DNA from: Paracoccaceae bacterium
Lineage (GTDB): Bacteria > Pseudomonadota > Alphaproteobacteria > Rhodobacterales > Rhodobacteraceae
Direction of reading: 5' to 3'
NCBI GenBank assembly: GCA_003605175.1
Contig: QWDA01000002.1
Location: 124,001-188,000, forward strand
DNA length: 64,000 nucleotides
Part shown: positions 1 through 8,396 of the stretch, in pieces
How positions within the stretch are numbered: position 1 is the first letter of the stretch
Layout of the letters: every line of letters begins with the position of its first letter
Position numbers and translations under genes: made by a program
The notes under the pieces: model-generated
Database searches by the model: none
What the model was told of the DNA's origin: nothing
The model's input: only the letters and a program-made list of their open reading frames with translations

Positions 1-133
1 GGACGAAGCCGAGCGCGTGCAGCACGCCCTCGAGATCGGCGCCCTTGCCCGACCCCGATCCGGGGCGGAGCAGCAGATGCCGGTCGAGGAACAGGCGGCG
101 GGCGATCGGGTTGTCGAGAAACGGACGGTTCAT
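1..133 (-). CDS. AlkZ/YcaQ-like winged-helix protein, N-terminal fragment
   Basis: Only the first 44 codons lie in the window; the gene runs off the left edge on the minus strand. The ATG at 131-133 opens a peptide beginning MNRPFLDNPIARRLFLDRHL and continuing with a Gly/Ser-rich stretch and DLEGVLHALGFV. The pattern of an ARRLFLDRHLLL helix followed by a segment that predicts a single linked gene product (xxxLGFVQxDxxN in the family) is typical of the winged-helix DNA glycosylase family AlkZ/YcaQ (HTH_42), which unhooks interstrand crosslinks or removes alkylated bases. The catalytic region is outside the window, so the call rests on the N-terminus alone. It could equally be a non-enzymatic winged-helix relative. 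Confidence 0.5.
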   Translation of the reverse strand, partial: MNRPFLDNPIARRLFLDRHLLLRPGSGSGKGADLEGVLHALGFV

Positions 134-444
134 CGCGCCACCTTAGCGGCGGACGCGGCGGGCGCGAGGGGGCTCGGACGTTCTCCGTGCGGTGAAGAAC
201 CCGAAACCCAGCGATACCGCCTGCGCCTCCCGCCTCGGCGGCCGCGCCTCGGCAAGACCGTGCCCCGGCCTTCCGGCTCGCGGCGTTCCGCGATTTCCGC
301 GCCGGTGCCGGGGCCGGCGGCGACCGGGTGCTTGAACATTCCGCGCCGATCGGGGATGTCGCATGCGACGCCTGCGCCATGGCGCGCGGCGCCTGAGATT
401 CACCCAAGATCCGGCCCCGGATCCCCTCTCGGAGGACATTCCAG
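134..444. other. 311-bp intergenic region, no gene seen
   Basis: This gap separates the divergent AlkZ-like gene and the inositol dehydrogenase-like gene, so it should hold promoters for both. I see only GC-rich sequence with open frames in several phases that lack protein-like composition. The one clear signal is a GGAGGA ribosome binding site at about 432-437, eight bases before the downstream ATG. Confidence 0.5.
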
Positions 445-1440
445 ATGCTCAAAGTCGGTCTCCTCGGCGCGGGCCGCATCGGCCAGGTCCACGCCGTCAA
501 CATCGCCGGCCATCCCGGCAGCACGCTCGCCGCCGTCTCCGACGTCAACGCGCCGGCGGCCGAGGCGCTTGCCTCCCGCTACGGCGCCGCCGCGGCCACG
601 TCCGAGGCGATCATCGCCGATCCGGCCATCGACGCGGTGCTCATCGCCACCTCGACCGACACCCATTCCGGCCTGATCGAGGCGGCGACGGCGGCGGGCA
701 AGGCCGTGCTGTGCGAAAAGCCCGTCGATCTCAGCCTCGCGCGCGCCCGCGCCTGCCAGGCGGCGGTCGCCGCCACCGGGAAACCGGTGATGATCGGCTT
801 CAACCGGCGCTTCGACCCGAGCTTCGGCGCGCTCAAGGCTTCGCTCGCCGCCGGCGAGATCGGCCGGCCCGAGCTCCTGTCGATCACCTCCTTCGATCCG
901 GCGCCGCCGCCGGTCGCCTATATCAAGGTCTCGGGCGGGCTGTTCCGCGACATGATGATCCACGATTTCGACATGGCGAATTTCCTGATGGGCGACGCGC
1001 CGGTCACGGTCATGGCCACCGGAAGCGCGATCGTCGATCCCGAGATCGGCGCCGCCGGCGATGTCACCACGGCGGTGGTCACGCTCACCTATGCCGACGG
1101 GCGGATCGCGGTGATCAAGAACTCCCGCCGTGCGGCCTACGGCTATGACCAGCGGGTCGAACTGCTGGGTTCCGAAGGGCTTCTGCAGGCGCAGAACATG
1201 CTCGAGAACACCGTGGTCAAGTCGACCGGCGGCGGGGTGACCGGCGCCAAGCCCACCTATTTCTTCCTCGAACGCTACATGCCGGCCTATGCCGCCGAAT
1301 GGGCCACCTTCGTCGAGGCCGTCGCCACTGGTGCGGCGTTCCCGGTGACGCTCGACGATGGCGTCACCGCCCTCGCCATGGCCGAAGCCGCCACCCGCTC
1401 GGCCGCGGCTGGCGGCCCGGTGAGGCTCGACGAGGTCTGA
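445..1440 (+). CDS. iolG: Gfo/Idh/MocA oxidoreductase, inositol 2-dehydrogenase-like
   Basis: The 331-residue protein opens with a Rossmann fold, VGLLGAGRIGQVHAVNI (GxGxxG at residues 8-13), has the family EKP motif in CEKPVDLSLA near residue 90, and the active-site RDMMIHDFDMANF segment near residue 170, with the Asp and His expected of inositol 2-dehydrogenases. Length is normal for IolG, which oxidises myo-inositol to 2-keto-myo-inositol with NAD in the cytoplasm. The start follows a GGAGGA site. No other iol genes (iolB, D, E) are in the window, so the natural substrate may be another polyol or sugar; the family label is firm, the inositol substrate is inferred. Confidence 0.75.
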   Translation: MLKVGLLGAGRIGQVHAVNIAGHPGSTLAAVSDVNAPAAEALASRYGAAAATSEAIIADPAIDAVLIATSTDTHSGLIEAATAAGKAVLCEKPVDLSLARARACQAAVAATGKPVMIGFNRRFDPSFGALKASLAAGEIGRPELLSITSFDPAPPPVAYIKVSGGLFRDMMIHDFDMANFLMGDAPVTVMATGSAIVDPEIGAAGDVTTAVVTLTYADGRIAVIKNSRRAAYGYDQRVELLGSEGLLQAQNMLENTVVKSTGGGVTGAKPTYFFLERYMPAYAAEWATFVEAVATGAAFPVTLDDGVTALAMAEAATRSAAAGGPVRLDEV

Positions 1441-1525
1441 TCCGCAGCCATCCGGCCGGTTTCTTGCGGGTTTCGCCGGGAGTTCGTAGGGTTCGGCGCC
1501 CGGGATTTATGGGGGTGCGGCCGCG

Positions 1526-2008
1526 ATGGGGCTCCTGATCGTCTATCACTCCGCCACCGGCGGCACCCGGCAGATGGCCGAGGCGGCGGCCGCGGCGGCG
1601 CGGGAGGAGGGCGGCTGCACGCTGAAGCGGGCAGGGGAGGCCGGGCCGGAGGATCTGCTCGCGGCCTCGGGCTACCTGTTCTGCACCCCCGAGACGCTGG
1701 CGGCGATCTCCGGACCGATGAAGACCTTCTACGACCGCAGCTACTACGCCGTCCTCGGCAAGATCGAGGGGCGGCCCTATGCGCAGATCGTCTGCGCGGG
1801 GTCGGACGGCGCGAACGCCGCGCGGCAGACCGCGCGGATCGCGACGGGCTGGCGGCTCCGCGAGGTACAGCCGCCGCTGATCCACGTGGTCGGCGCGCAG
1901 ACCCCGGAGGCGATCCTCGCCCCGAAGACGATCCCCGAAGACGTGCTCGGCAAGTGCCGGGAGTTGGGCGCCGCGCTCGCGGCCGGGCTCGCGCTCGGGG
2001 TGTTCTGA
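1526..2008 (+). CDS. Flavodoxin-like NAD(P)H oxidoreductase family protein
   Basis: This is a 160-residue single-domain protein beginning MGLLIVYHSATGGTRQMAEA. The Ser/Thr-rich loop SATGGT after the first strand is the FMN-phosphate-binding loop of the flavodoxin fold, and YLFCTPETLAAISGPMKTFYDR resembles the second flavin-contact loop of NAD(P)H-dependent reductases. Short length and no cysteine motif suggest a small cytoplasmic flavoprotein acting as a reductase or electron carrier. It lies 85 bp after the dehydrogenase-like gene and is probably co-transcribed or independent; partner and substrate cannot be told. Confidence 0.65.
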   Translation: MGLLIVYHSATGGTRQMAEAAAAAAREEGGCTLKRAGEAGPEDLLAASGYLFCTPETLAAISGPMKTFYDRSYYAVLGKIEGRPYAQIVCAGSDGANAARQTARIATGWRLREVQPPLIHVVGAQTPEAILAPKTIPEDVLGKCRELGAALAAGLALGVF

Positions 2009-2128
2009 CCGCGCTCGCGGCCGGGCAGGCGCGGAGTTTTCACAAATTCCGTGCAGATTTCTTGCGGCCTTATGTAGCAAAAGCACCAAGCCCGGAGCGG
2101 GCCGGTGATTAAGGCACTGGTGCTGGCG

Positions 2129-3133
2129 CTAGCTAGCTTCAATCTGGGCAATGTGTTGCCGGAGAAGCAGCCGCTCTGGGGGTATTTCCCCCTGATCCAA
2201 GAAGACCGCGCCGCCACTTGGAAGTTCGGGTCGAACCTCGCACATATCAAAAATGCGCGTGATGCTGCCTGGCTTGGGGGCACCGGCGTACATGTAGGAA
2301 ACGACCACAGTGATCTGTGGGCAGACAAACTTCAAATCTGGATTCTGCATAATTGCAAATTCTTCACGCATTGCAGCATACTCAAAATTCACTCCCATGT
2401 TGATGGTTTCCTGCTCCCCAGGAAGAATAGTATAGCCAACCGATCCGGTAAAATTTCGGTTGAGTGCAGCAGTATACGCCTTTCCACCTTCAACGACATT
2501 TGTTCTTGGCCATGGCGTTATCTCGACTTCGGGCCATACCCCAGAGGCCGGTGTGCGACCAATGTTTTCCATCGTGACGCCGAAGAATGCGTGGAAGTGG
2601 CCGTCTCTGTTTGGGACAACCCTTCCGCCTATTCTCACTGTGATCTTGATCCAAGGTCGGCGGTCTGCAGTGGCAGCCTCCAAGGCGATCTTGTTCATCT
2701 CGTGAGCGGCGGCGGCGGTATCGAGCGCGGCGGCAGTCGCAATCCGGGTTTGTTCCAGCGTGCTTCGCACATACCAGACCCCCGCCGCCGTAACGCCGAA
2801 GGTGAAGATCGCGACGATCAGCATCCAAAAGGCCCATTGGGCCATGTCAGTCTGCGCTACAATTTCCCGCTCGGAGCGCTTATGCTCATTGGTGGCTTCT
2901 ATTACTTTGGTCACGCATTCCGAAACAGCCTTTGCCTCTCCGAAGGTGCCGCATTGGGCTATCTGCTCCTCGGATTGGGCGGTATATTCTGCGGTGTGGC
3001 GCTGTTGATGAATCTCCTGTTCGCCAGCCCGTCTCCCTTCTGAGAAGGCTAAGCCGATGAACAGAAAGGCAAAAACCGCAACAAAAATTGCGCTTACAAG
3101 TAGAGGTGGCCCACCCCTACTACGCTCGGACAT
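2129..3133 (-). CDS. Two-TM membrane protein of unknown function (AT-richer islet)
   Basis: I do not recognise the family. The 334-residue protein has an N-terminal transmembrane helix (LLVSAIFVAVFAFLFIGLAF, residues 11-30), a short polar segment with two cysteines (CGTFGEAKAVSEC), a second helix (WAFWMLIVAIFTFGVTAAGVWYV, near residues 100-122), then a large soluble domain starting ATADRRPWIKITVRIGG. The phrase RPWxxI followed by VTMENIGRTPASGV is often seen in conserved membrane proteins of phage- or island-borne origin. Base composition is clearly lower in GC than the flanks and codon third positions are mixed, which suggests transfer. Its start overlaps the upstream DUF6471-like gene by 40 bp, so translation may be coupled. 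No strong ribosome binding site is visible. Confidence 0.6.
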   Translation of the reverse strand: MSERSRGGPPLLVSAIFVAVFAFLFIGLAFSEGRRAGEQEIHQQRHTAEYTAQSEEQIAQCGTFGEAKAVSECVTKVIEATNEHKRSEREIVAQTDMAQWAFWMLIVAIFTFGVTAAGVWYVRSTLEQTRIATAAALDTAAAAHEMNKIALEAATADRRPWIKITVRIGGRVVPNRDGHFHAFFGVTMENIGRTPASGVWPEVEITPWPRTNVVEGGKAYTAALNRNFTGSVGYTILPGEQETINMGVNFEYAAMREEFAIMQNPDLKFVCPQITVVVSYMYAGAPKPGSITRIFDMCEVRPELPSGGAVFLDQGEIPPERLLLRQHIAQIEAS

Positions 3134-3300
3134 TGCAGAAGAAAAGCGGCACTGAATTTGCCCCGCGACAGCTTGTTGCGAATGTTGACCTCTTTGTCGC
3201 CGATCATGTCCGCTAGCTGATCGTATGTCACCCCATGACGTTCGAGTTCCGCCTTCAGTAGCTTCGCGGCCTTAGCTTCCCACTCAGTTTGCTCGGGCAT
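3094..3300 (-). CDS. DUF6471-like small protein
   Basis: This 68-residue protein contains AAKLLKAELERHGVTYDQLA and the strongly conserved-looking NIRNKLSRGKFSAAFLLQC segment. That combination is typical of DUF6471 proteins, small helix-turn-helix-like proteins of unknown role common in alphaproteobacteria. The first helices (ELERHGVTYDQLADMIGDKEVNIRNKLSRG) read like an XRE-type DNA-binding fold in which the second helix pairs with a recognition helix, so a DNA-binding role is possible. It lies 56 bp downstream of the GNAT gene and overlaps the following membrane protein gene by 40 bp; both share the lower GC content. Confidence 0.7.
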   Translation of the reverse strand: MPEQTEWEAKAAKLLKAELERHGVTYDQLADMIGDKEVNIRNKLSRGKFSAAFLLQCPSVVGVGHLYL

Positions 3301-3356
3301 GTATCACCTATGGGGCTGAACGGCGCGTTTGATACATACGGCCAAGAAATTTGGCC

Positions 3357-4193
3357 TCACCCGAGCTCCATCGTCGCGATGGCCATCAGCATCGCGCCCC
3401 GCACGGGCGCGGGGCCCCGGTACATCCGCGCGGTGGCGAAGGTTTCGACGAAGCCTGTGGCGCGCAGCGCGTCGGCGAAGGCGGTGTCGCGGTCGGGCAT
3501 GTCGAGGATCGCGCGCTCGGCCGGGATAGCTGCCAGCGCGGCGCGGGCCAGGGCCATCGCGGCGCCCGGGTCCGGCGCGACGATGGGGCCGATCTTCGCG
3601 CCGTCGCGGCAGCGGCGGATCGTGGCGAAGCCTTCGGGGCTGCCGCCCCGGTCGAGGACCACCGTTCCCCGGCTCTCCCGCGGCGCGGTCCATTCCGCCA
3701 GAAACGCGGGCCGCCCGTAGCCGTTCGCCCCCCGGTCGAGCGCGTCGAGCGCACGGCCATCGCCTGGCATCGCGGCACGGATCGCCGGGTGCTCCTCCGC
3801 CGCGAGCCGCCCCTCCAGGCGCACCGAGGCGTCCGCCCGCAGGAAGCCCGATTTCGCGTAATTCGCCTCCTGCGCCGCCACCCCGTCGAGCCCGACGGTG
3901 CGTGCCCCGGCATGGGCCAGTGCATGGGTCCAGAGCCCCATGCCGATCCCGCGCCCGCGAAATTCCGGGCGGCAGAGATAGAGCCCGAGGAACGCCATGT
4001 CGGGCGCGTGGTTCACCACGCTGATCGCGGCCACCGCTTCGCCGCCCAGCTCGGCGATGAAGAAACCGCCCGGATCGGCGGCGTGGAAGGCCGCGGCATC
4101 CTCGAGCCCCGGGTTCCAACCCTCCTCCGCCGCCCAGTCGAGCATCGTCGCGACCTCACCCGCATGCGCGGTGCGGAAGGCGGCCCCGCTCAC
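3357..4193 (-). CDS. GNAT family N-acetyltransferase with C-terminal second GNAT-like domain
   Basis: The 278-residue protein has a typical GNAT core in the N-terminal half: FFIAELGGEAVAAISVVNHAPDMAFLGLYLCRPEFRGRGIGMGLW, where RPEFRGRGIGMGL (about residues 75-87) is the acetyl-CoA pyrophosphate-binding motif A. The second half (FLAEWTAPRESRGTVVLDRGG to the end) matches the Acetyltransf_18/DUF1248-type domain found in two-domain GNATs. The acceptor substrate is unknown. Its ATG overlaps the stop of the upstream GntR regulator gene by four bases (ATGA), so the two are translationally coupled and probably serve the divergent transporter operon. Confidence 0.75.
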   Translation of the reverse strand: MSGAAFRTAHAGEVATMLDWAAEEGWNPGLEDAAAFHAADPGGFFIAELGGEAVAAISVVNHAPDMAFLGLYLCRPEFRGRGIGMGLWTHALAHAGARTVGLDGVAAQEANYAKSGFLRADASVRLEGRLAAEEHPAIRAAMPGDGRALDALDRGANGYGRPAFLAEWTAPRESRGTVVLDRGGSPEGFATIRRCRDGAKIGPIVAPDPGAAMALARAALAAIPAERAILDMPDRDTAFADALRATGFVETFATARMYRGPAPVRGAMLMAIATMELG

Positions 4194-4873
4194 GGCGACA
4201 AGACCTCGCGCAGCGAGGCGGGGGCAGAGGTGATGTTCCTGAGATCCAGAGAGGTCACCAGGTCGAGCAGGTGGTTCTTCATCAGCTCCTCCGCCAGATC
4301 GCCGTCGCGCGCCTCGAAGGCCCGGATCAGCGCTTCATGGGCGTGGCTCTCGCAGAGCGCCGAGCGCCGCTGCCAGTAGAGCGCGATGATCAGCGAGGAC
4401 CGCGCCACCAGAAGCGCGACGAATTCCTCGATCGTCTTCTGCTCGGCGATCCGGGCGATCTCCACATGAAAGAGGCCGGAGAGATGCAGCGCCCGCCCCG
4501 GCCGGCCATCGCGGATCGCCGCGTGCTCCTCGTCGATATGGGACTGGAGCCGCGCGATGTCGGCCTCGGTCATCCGCAAGGCCGCCGAGCGCGCGGTGCG
4601 CGGCTCCAGGAGCGCGCGGGCCTCGAACACCTCGCGGGCCTCGCGCGCCGAGGGCTGGGCGACATAGGCGCCGCGGTTCCGGCGCAGCTCGACCAGGCGC
4701 TGATGCGCGAGGCTCTGGAGCGCCGACCGCGCCACCGTGCGACTCACGCCATAGACCGCGCCGACCTCGTCCTCGTTCAGCTTCGAACCGGGGGCAAGCC
4801 GGTGCTCGTGGATCGCCTCGGCCAGGTCGCGGGCGATCCTCTCGCTGGTGATCGATTTCTCGGACCCGTCCAT
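4190..4873 (-). CDS. GntR family regulator, FadR (FCD) subfamily
   Basis: The chosen ATG (4871-4873) gives 227 residues: a winged helix with SITSERIARDLAEAIHEHRLAPGSKLNEDEVGAVYGVSRTVARSAL at residues 7-52, then an all-helical FCD ligand domain including FEARALLEPRTARSAAL and FHVEIARIAEQKTIEEFV, whose Asp/His residues bind a metal and a small carboxylate in relatives. An upstream in-frame start is possible but would add 49 residues unlike the family. Gene order and divergence point to control of the ABC transporter and catabolic operon starting at 5115; an operator-like sequence lies between them. Confidence 0.8.
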   Translation of the reverse strand: MDGSEKSITSERIARDLAEAIHEHRLAPGSKLNEDEVGAVYGVSRTVARSALQSLAHQRLVELRRNRGAYVAQPSAREAREVFEARALLEPRTARSAALRMTEADIARLQSHIDEEHAAIRDGRPGRALHLSGLFHVEIARIAEQKTIEEFVALLVARSSLIIALYWQRRSALCESHAHEALIRAFEARDGDLAEELMKNHLLDLVTSLDLRNITSAPASLREVLSP

Positions 4874-4955
4874 GCGGCTCGCGTCTCCTTTTCGCCGGGC
4901 CGACTGTGGCCTCCCTTTCGGAGACGGACAAGCCGGGCTTGAGATTGCACGCCAG

Positions 4956-4969
4956 ATTGTATACGAAAT
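4956..4969. promoter_or_regulatory. Candidate GntR operator with overlapping promoter elements
   Basis: The sequence ATTGTATACGAAAT is a near-palindrome around GTATAC, like the short sites used by FadR-subfamily GntR proteins (T.GT.nn.AC.A patterns). It lies in the 241-bp divergent region between the gntR gene and the ABC transporter. TATACG within it (4960-4965) could serve as a -10 for the plus strand, with TTGAGA at 4939-4944 as a -35 (15 to 17 bp spacing depending on register). A repressor bound here would block transcription in both directions. Motif recognition only. Confidence 0.4.
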
Positions 4970-5114
4970 TGGATGGGATGTTGAGCGTCTCACCCTGCGT
5001 TGCGCACAAAAAACGGGCATCTGCTGTCTGGGGGCCCCGGCGCGTCGGATAGGCCTGCGCTTTGCGGCGCGACTCGCTCAGCTTCGCCAAGGCGAACGCG
5101 AATGGGACATCTGC

Positions 5115-6086
5115 ATGCGCACCGGCAACGATCTGGAACTGGTTCACCTGACCAAGCGCTACGGCGGCACCGTGGCGGTGCGCGACCTCAACCACGTGTT
5201 CCGGAACGGCACCTATGTCTGCCTGCTCGGCCCCTCGGGCTGCGGCAAGTCGACGACGCTGCGGATGATCGCCGGGCATGAAAGCGTCTCGGAAGGCGGG
5301 ATCGTGCTCGACGGCCAGGATATCTCGGCGCTGCCGCCCGCCAGGCGCGGCACCGCGATGATGTTCCAGAGCTACGCGCTGTTCCCGCATCTCTCGGTCC
5401 GCGACAACGTCGCCTTCTCGCTCCGCATGAAGGGCACCGGCAAACCCGCCCGCCACAAGGCGGCCGACGAGATGCTCGAACTGGTGGATATGGGCCACCT
5501 CGCCGAACGGCTCCCGGCACAGCTCTCGGGCGGCCAGCAGCAGCGTGTGGCGCTGGCCCGCGCATTGGTCACCAAACCCCGCGTGCTGCTCCTCGACGAA
5601 CCGCTGTCGGCGCTCGACCCGTTCCTCCGGATCCGGGTCCGGGGCGAACTCAAGCGGCTCCAGCGCGAACTGGGTATCTCCTTCATCCATGTCACCCACG
5701 GCCAGGACGAGGCGCTGGCGCTCGCCGACGAGATCGTGGTGATGAACGACGCGGTCATCGAGCAGGCCGGCACCGCGCGCGACGTGTTCGGCGCGCCCAG
5801 GACCGAGTTCGTCGCGCGCTTCATCGGCGGGCACAACGTGATCGAGCTCGAGGGCGCGCGCTATGCGCTCCGCGCCGACGAGGTGCGCCTCGCCGAGGAG
5901 GGGCGCCCGGCCACGGTGACCATCGTCGAATACCAGGGCGACCGGGTCGCCGTCACCGCGCGGCTCGGGCCGGCCGAGGTGCTGGCGCTGGTGCCCGAGG
6001 CGCATTTCTTCGCGAATCCGAAAAACCCGGGCGATGCGGTCTGCCTCGACTGGGACGAGGGGCGGCTGCACCGTCTCCTGGCCTGA
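5115..6086 (+). CDS. Polyamine-type ABC transporter ATP-binding protein (PotA-like)
   Basis: Starting at the ATG at 5115 the protein has 323 residues: Walker A GPSGCGKST (39-47), Q-loop MFQSYALFPHLSV, signature LSGGQQQR (137-144), Walker B VLLLDEP (157-163), D-loop SALDP and H-loop VTHGQDEA, followed by a C-terminal TOBE region with FIGGHNVIE. This is the CUT1/PotA architecture used by spermidine/putrescine and other small-molecule importers. An open frame continues upstream but reads as non-coding. It is the first gene of a plus-strand operon running to about 11.2 kb and energises the two permeases encoded downstream. Confidence 0.8.
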   Translation: MRTGNDLELVHLTKRYGGTVAVRDLNHVFRNGTYVCLLGPSGCGKSTTLRMIAGHESVSEGGIVLDGQDISALPPARRGTAMMFQSYALFPHLSVRDNVAFSLRMKGTGKPARHKAADEMLELVDMGHLAERLPAQLSGGQQQRVALARALVTKPRVLLLDEPLSALDPFLRIRVRGELKRLQRELGISFIHVTHGQDEALALADEIVVMNDAVIEQAGTARDVFGAPRTEFVARFIGGHNVIELEGARYALRADEVRLAEEGRPATVTIVEYQGDRVAVTARLGPAEVLALVPEAHFFANPKNPGDAVCLDWDEGRLHRLLA

Positions 6087-6136
6087 ACGGTCGAACCACC
6101 ACCACTCACAAGAACACCGAGACAGAGAGGGAAGAA

Positions 6137-7402
6137 ATGGCGAAAACTGGATATACACGGCGGTCGCTCCTGAAGACCGGCGGCGCGGCGGTTGCGGCGA
6201 GCGCGCTGCCCGCGCCGATGATCTGGGCGCAGGAGACCAAGAACATCGTCCTGCGCCAGTTCGGCACCGGCGTGTCGAACCTCAATGACGTGGCGAAGAA
6301 GGTGAAGGAGGATCTCGGCTTCACGCTCGAGATGACCGCGCTCGATTCCGACGCGGTGACCCAGCGCGCCGCGACCCAGCCCGACAGCTTCGACATCGCC
6401 GATATCGAGTACTGGATCTGCAAGAAGGTCTGGCCCACCGGCAACCTGCAGGCGATGGATACCTCGAGGATCGCCAATTACGACAAGATCGTCGGCATCT
6501 TCCGTTCGGGCAAGCTGACGCCCGAGAGCACGATCGCCCAGGGGACCGCGCCGCACACGGTGGGCTTCGTCGAGGGACCGGACGGGACCAGTTTCGCCAG
6601 CGAGGAGACCGGCTGGATGACCCTGATCCCGACGATCTACAACGCCGACACGCTCGGCATCCGGCCCGACCTGATCGGCCGGCCGATCGAGAGCTGGACC
6701 GAGCTTCTGAACCCCGAGTTCAAGGGCAAGGCCTCGCTCCTGGACATCTCGTCGATCGGCATCATGGACATGGCCATGGTCTGCGAGGCGATGGGCGAGA
6801 TCCAGTATGGCGACAAGGGCAACATGACCCGCGAGGAGATCGACAAGACGATGGCGATCTTCACCGAGGCGAAGAAGAACGGCCAGTTCCGCGCCTTCTG
6901 GAAGACCTTCGACGAGAGCGTGAACCTGATGGCGTCGGGCGAGGTGGTGATCCAGTCGATGTGGTCGCCGGCGATCACCGCGGTGAAGTCGCGCGGCATC
7001 CCCTGCGTCTACCAGCCGCTGAAGGAAGGCTACCGGAGCTGGGGCGGCGGCATCGGCCTGTCGAAATCGCTCTCGGGCATGGAGCTCGATGCGGCCTACG
7101 ACTACATCAACTGGTATCTCTCCGGCTGGGTCGGCGGCTACCTGATGCGCCAGGGCTACTACTCCGCCGTGCCGGAAACCTCGAAGGAGTTCATGAGCGC
7201 GAACGAGTGGGGCTACTGGTTCGAGGGCAAGGAAGCCACCGACGTGATCACCTCGCCCGGCGGCGACGCGCTGGCGCAGGCCGGCGAGACCCGCGACGGC
7301 GGCGACTTCTACGAGCGGATGGGCCGCGTGGCCTGCTGGAACTCGGTGATGGACGAGAACCAGTACATGGTCCGCAAGTGGAACGAGTTCATCGCCGCCT
7401 GA
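6137..7402 (+). CDS. PotD-like extracellular solute-binding protein, Tat signal
   Basis: The 421-residue protein starts MAKTGYTRRSLLKTGGAAVAAS with a twin-arginine pair at residues 8-9 and an alanine-rich cleavage region (PAPMIWAQE), so it is exported folded to the periplasm. The mature part has family 1 solute-binding features, including IADIEYWICKKVW, VGFVEGPDGTSFASEETGWMTLIPTIYNADTLGIRPDL and an acidic pocket region. It follows the ATPase gene by 50 bp with an AGAGAGGGAAGAA ribosome binding site. Ligand identity is not set by sequence; polyamine-type transporters of this clade also take other cationic or ureide compounds. Confidence 0.8.
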   Translation: MAKTGYTRRSLLKTGGAAVAASALPAPMIWAQETKNIVLRQFGTGVSNLNDVAKKVKEDLGFTLEMTALDSDAVTQRAATQPDSFDIADIEYWICKKVWPTGNLQAMDTSRIANYDKIVGIFRSGKLTPESTIAQGTAPHTVGFVEGPDGTSFASEETGWMTLIPTIYNADTLGIRPDLIGRPIESWTELLNPEFKGKASLLDISSIGIMDMAMVCEAMGEIQYGDKGNMTREEIDKTMAIFTEAKKNGQFRAFWKTFDESVNLMASGEVVIQSMWSPAITAVKSRGIPCVYQPLKEGYRSWGGGIGLSKSLSGMELDAAYDYINWYLSGWVGGYLMRQGYYSAVPETSKEFMSANEWGYWFEGKEATDVITSPGGDALAQAGETRDGGDFYERMGRVACWNSVMDENQYMVRKWNEFIAA

Positions 7403-7416
7403 CGGCGTCGATCCGG

Positions 7417-7439
7417 GCGGGGGGCATTCTGCCCCCCGC
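7417..7439 (+). terminator. Strong hairpin after the solute-binding protein gene (attenuator/stabiliser)
   Basis: GCGGGGGGC at 7417-7425 pairs perfectly with GCCCCCCGC at 7431-7439 across the loop ATTCT, a 9-bp stem. No T-run follows, so it is probably not a full terminator. Lying 14 bp after the solute-binding protein stop and before the permease genes, it fits the common arrangement that protects the upstream mRNA segment and lets the binding protein be made in excess. The adjacent text CACCCCCCTGAGAGTATTT resembles intergenic boxes I remember as frequent in Rhodobacteraceae. Confidence 0.6.
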
Positions 7440-7480
7440 ACCCCCCTGAGAGTATTTGGGCCAGAAGAAATGGAGCCGTT

Positions 7481-8395
7481 GTGACCGAGATGGCGGGTGA
7501 AGTCCGGGCGGCGGCGGCGCCGGTCGCGGCGCGGCCGGTGGCGGGCCTGTCGAAGGCGGTGGCCGGCTGGCTCCAGGCGGCGCCGCTCGCGGCGATCCTC
7601 CTGGCCTTCCTGGTGGCGCCCATCGCGATGATCGTGGTGGTGAGCTTCTGGAAGGCGACCGAGTTCTCGATCATCCCCGCCTTCTCCTTCGAGAACTACG
7701 AGTTCCTGTTCGGCTCGCCGGTCACCTACAGGGTGTTCCTCGCGACGTTCAAGTACGCGCTGGTCACCTGGGCGGCGACCCTGGCGATCGGCTTCACCGT
7801 CGCCTATTATCTCGCCTTCCACATCCGCAGCCAGACCGTGCAGATCGCGCTGTTCCTGCTCTGCACGATCCCGTTCTGGACCTCGAACATCATCCGGATG
7901 ATCTCCTGGATCCCGTTCCTCGGCCGCAACGGCATCGCCAACCAGGCGCTGATCGACTGGGGGCTGATCGACGCGCCGCTGGAATGGCTCCTCTACTCCG
8001 ATTTCGCGGTGATCCTCGCCTTCGTGCATCTCTACACGCTGTTCATGGTGGTGCCGATCTTCAACACCATGATGCGGATCGACAAATCGCTCCTCGAAGC
8101 CGCGCGCGACAATGGCGCCTCGGGCTTCCAGACGCTGGTGCATGTGATCCTGCCGCTGACCAAGCCCGGGATCATGATCGGCACGATCTTCGTCGTCACC
8201 CTGGTGATGGGCGATTTCATCACCGTGCGCTTCATGTCGGGCTCGCAGAAGGCCAATGTGGGCCGCCTGATCTCGAACGATATCGGGCTCCTGCAATACC
8301 CCTCGGCGGCGGCGACGGCGGTGGTGCTCCTGTGCACGGTGCTGATCGTGATCGGCATCCTCCTGCGCTTCGTGAACATCCGGAAGGAGCTCTGA
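7481..8395 (+). CDS. ABC transporter permease (PotB-like)
   Basis: The 304-residue integral membrane protein has about six helices, including LAAILLAFLVAPIAMIVVVSFW near the N-terminus, and the EAA-type cytoplasmic loop EAARDNGASGFQTLVHVILPLTKPGI (about residues 205-230) that docks onto the ATPase. This start is GTG at 7481; an ATG nine bases later (MAGEV) is an alternative. It forms the first half of the permease heterodimer with the next gene and sits 78 bp after the solute-binding gene, beyond the hairpin. Confidence 0.8.
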   Translation: MTEMAGEVRAAAAPVAARPVAGLSKAVAGWLQAAPLAAILLAFLVAPIAMIVVVSFWKATEFSIIPAFSFENYEFLFGSPVTYRVFLATFKYALVTWAATLAIGFTVAYYLAFHIRSQTVQIALFLLCTIPFWTSNIIRMISWIPFLGRNGIANQALIDWGLIDAPLEWLLYSDFAVILAFVHLYTLFMVVPIFNTMMRIDKSLLEAARDNGASGFQTLVHVILPLTKPGIMIGTIFVVTLVMGDFITVRFMSGSQKANVGRLISNDIGLLQYPSAAATAVVLLCTVLIVIGILLRFVNIRKEL

Positions 8396-8396
8396 G

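Noticed and set aside
2105-3043. A 312-codon open frame on the plus strand opposite the islet membrane protein
   Set aside because: It lacks domain-like features and lies entirely opposite a minus-strand frame with clear membrane helices, an upstream overlapping partner and normal composition.
2009-3356. Attachment-site repeats flanking the AT-richer islet
   Set aside because: I compared both edges and found only short chance matches such as ATTTCTTG/CAAGAAAT; no convincing direct repeat or integrase.
4848-5114. An 89-codon N-terminal extension of the PotA-like ATPase
   Set aside because: The extension crosses the promoter and operator region of the divergent GntR gene and has no resemblance to ABC ATPases, which start near the chosen ATG.
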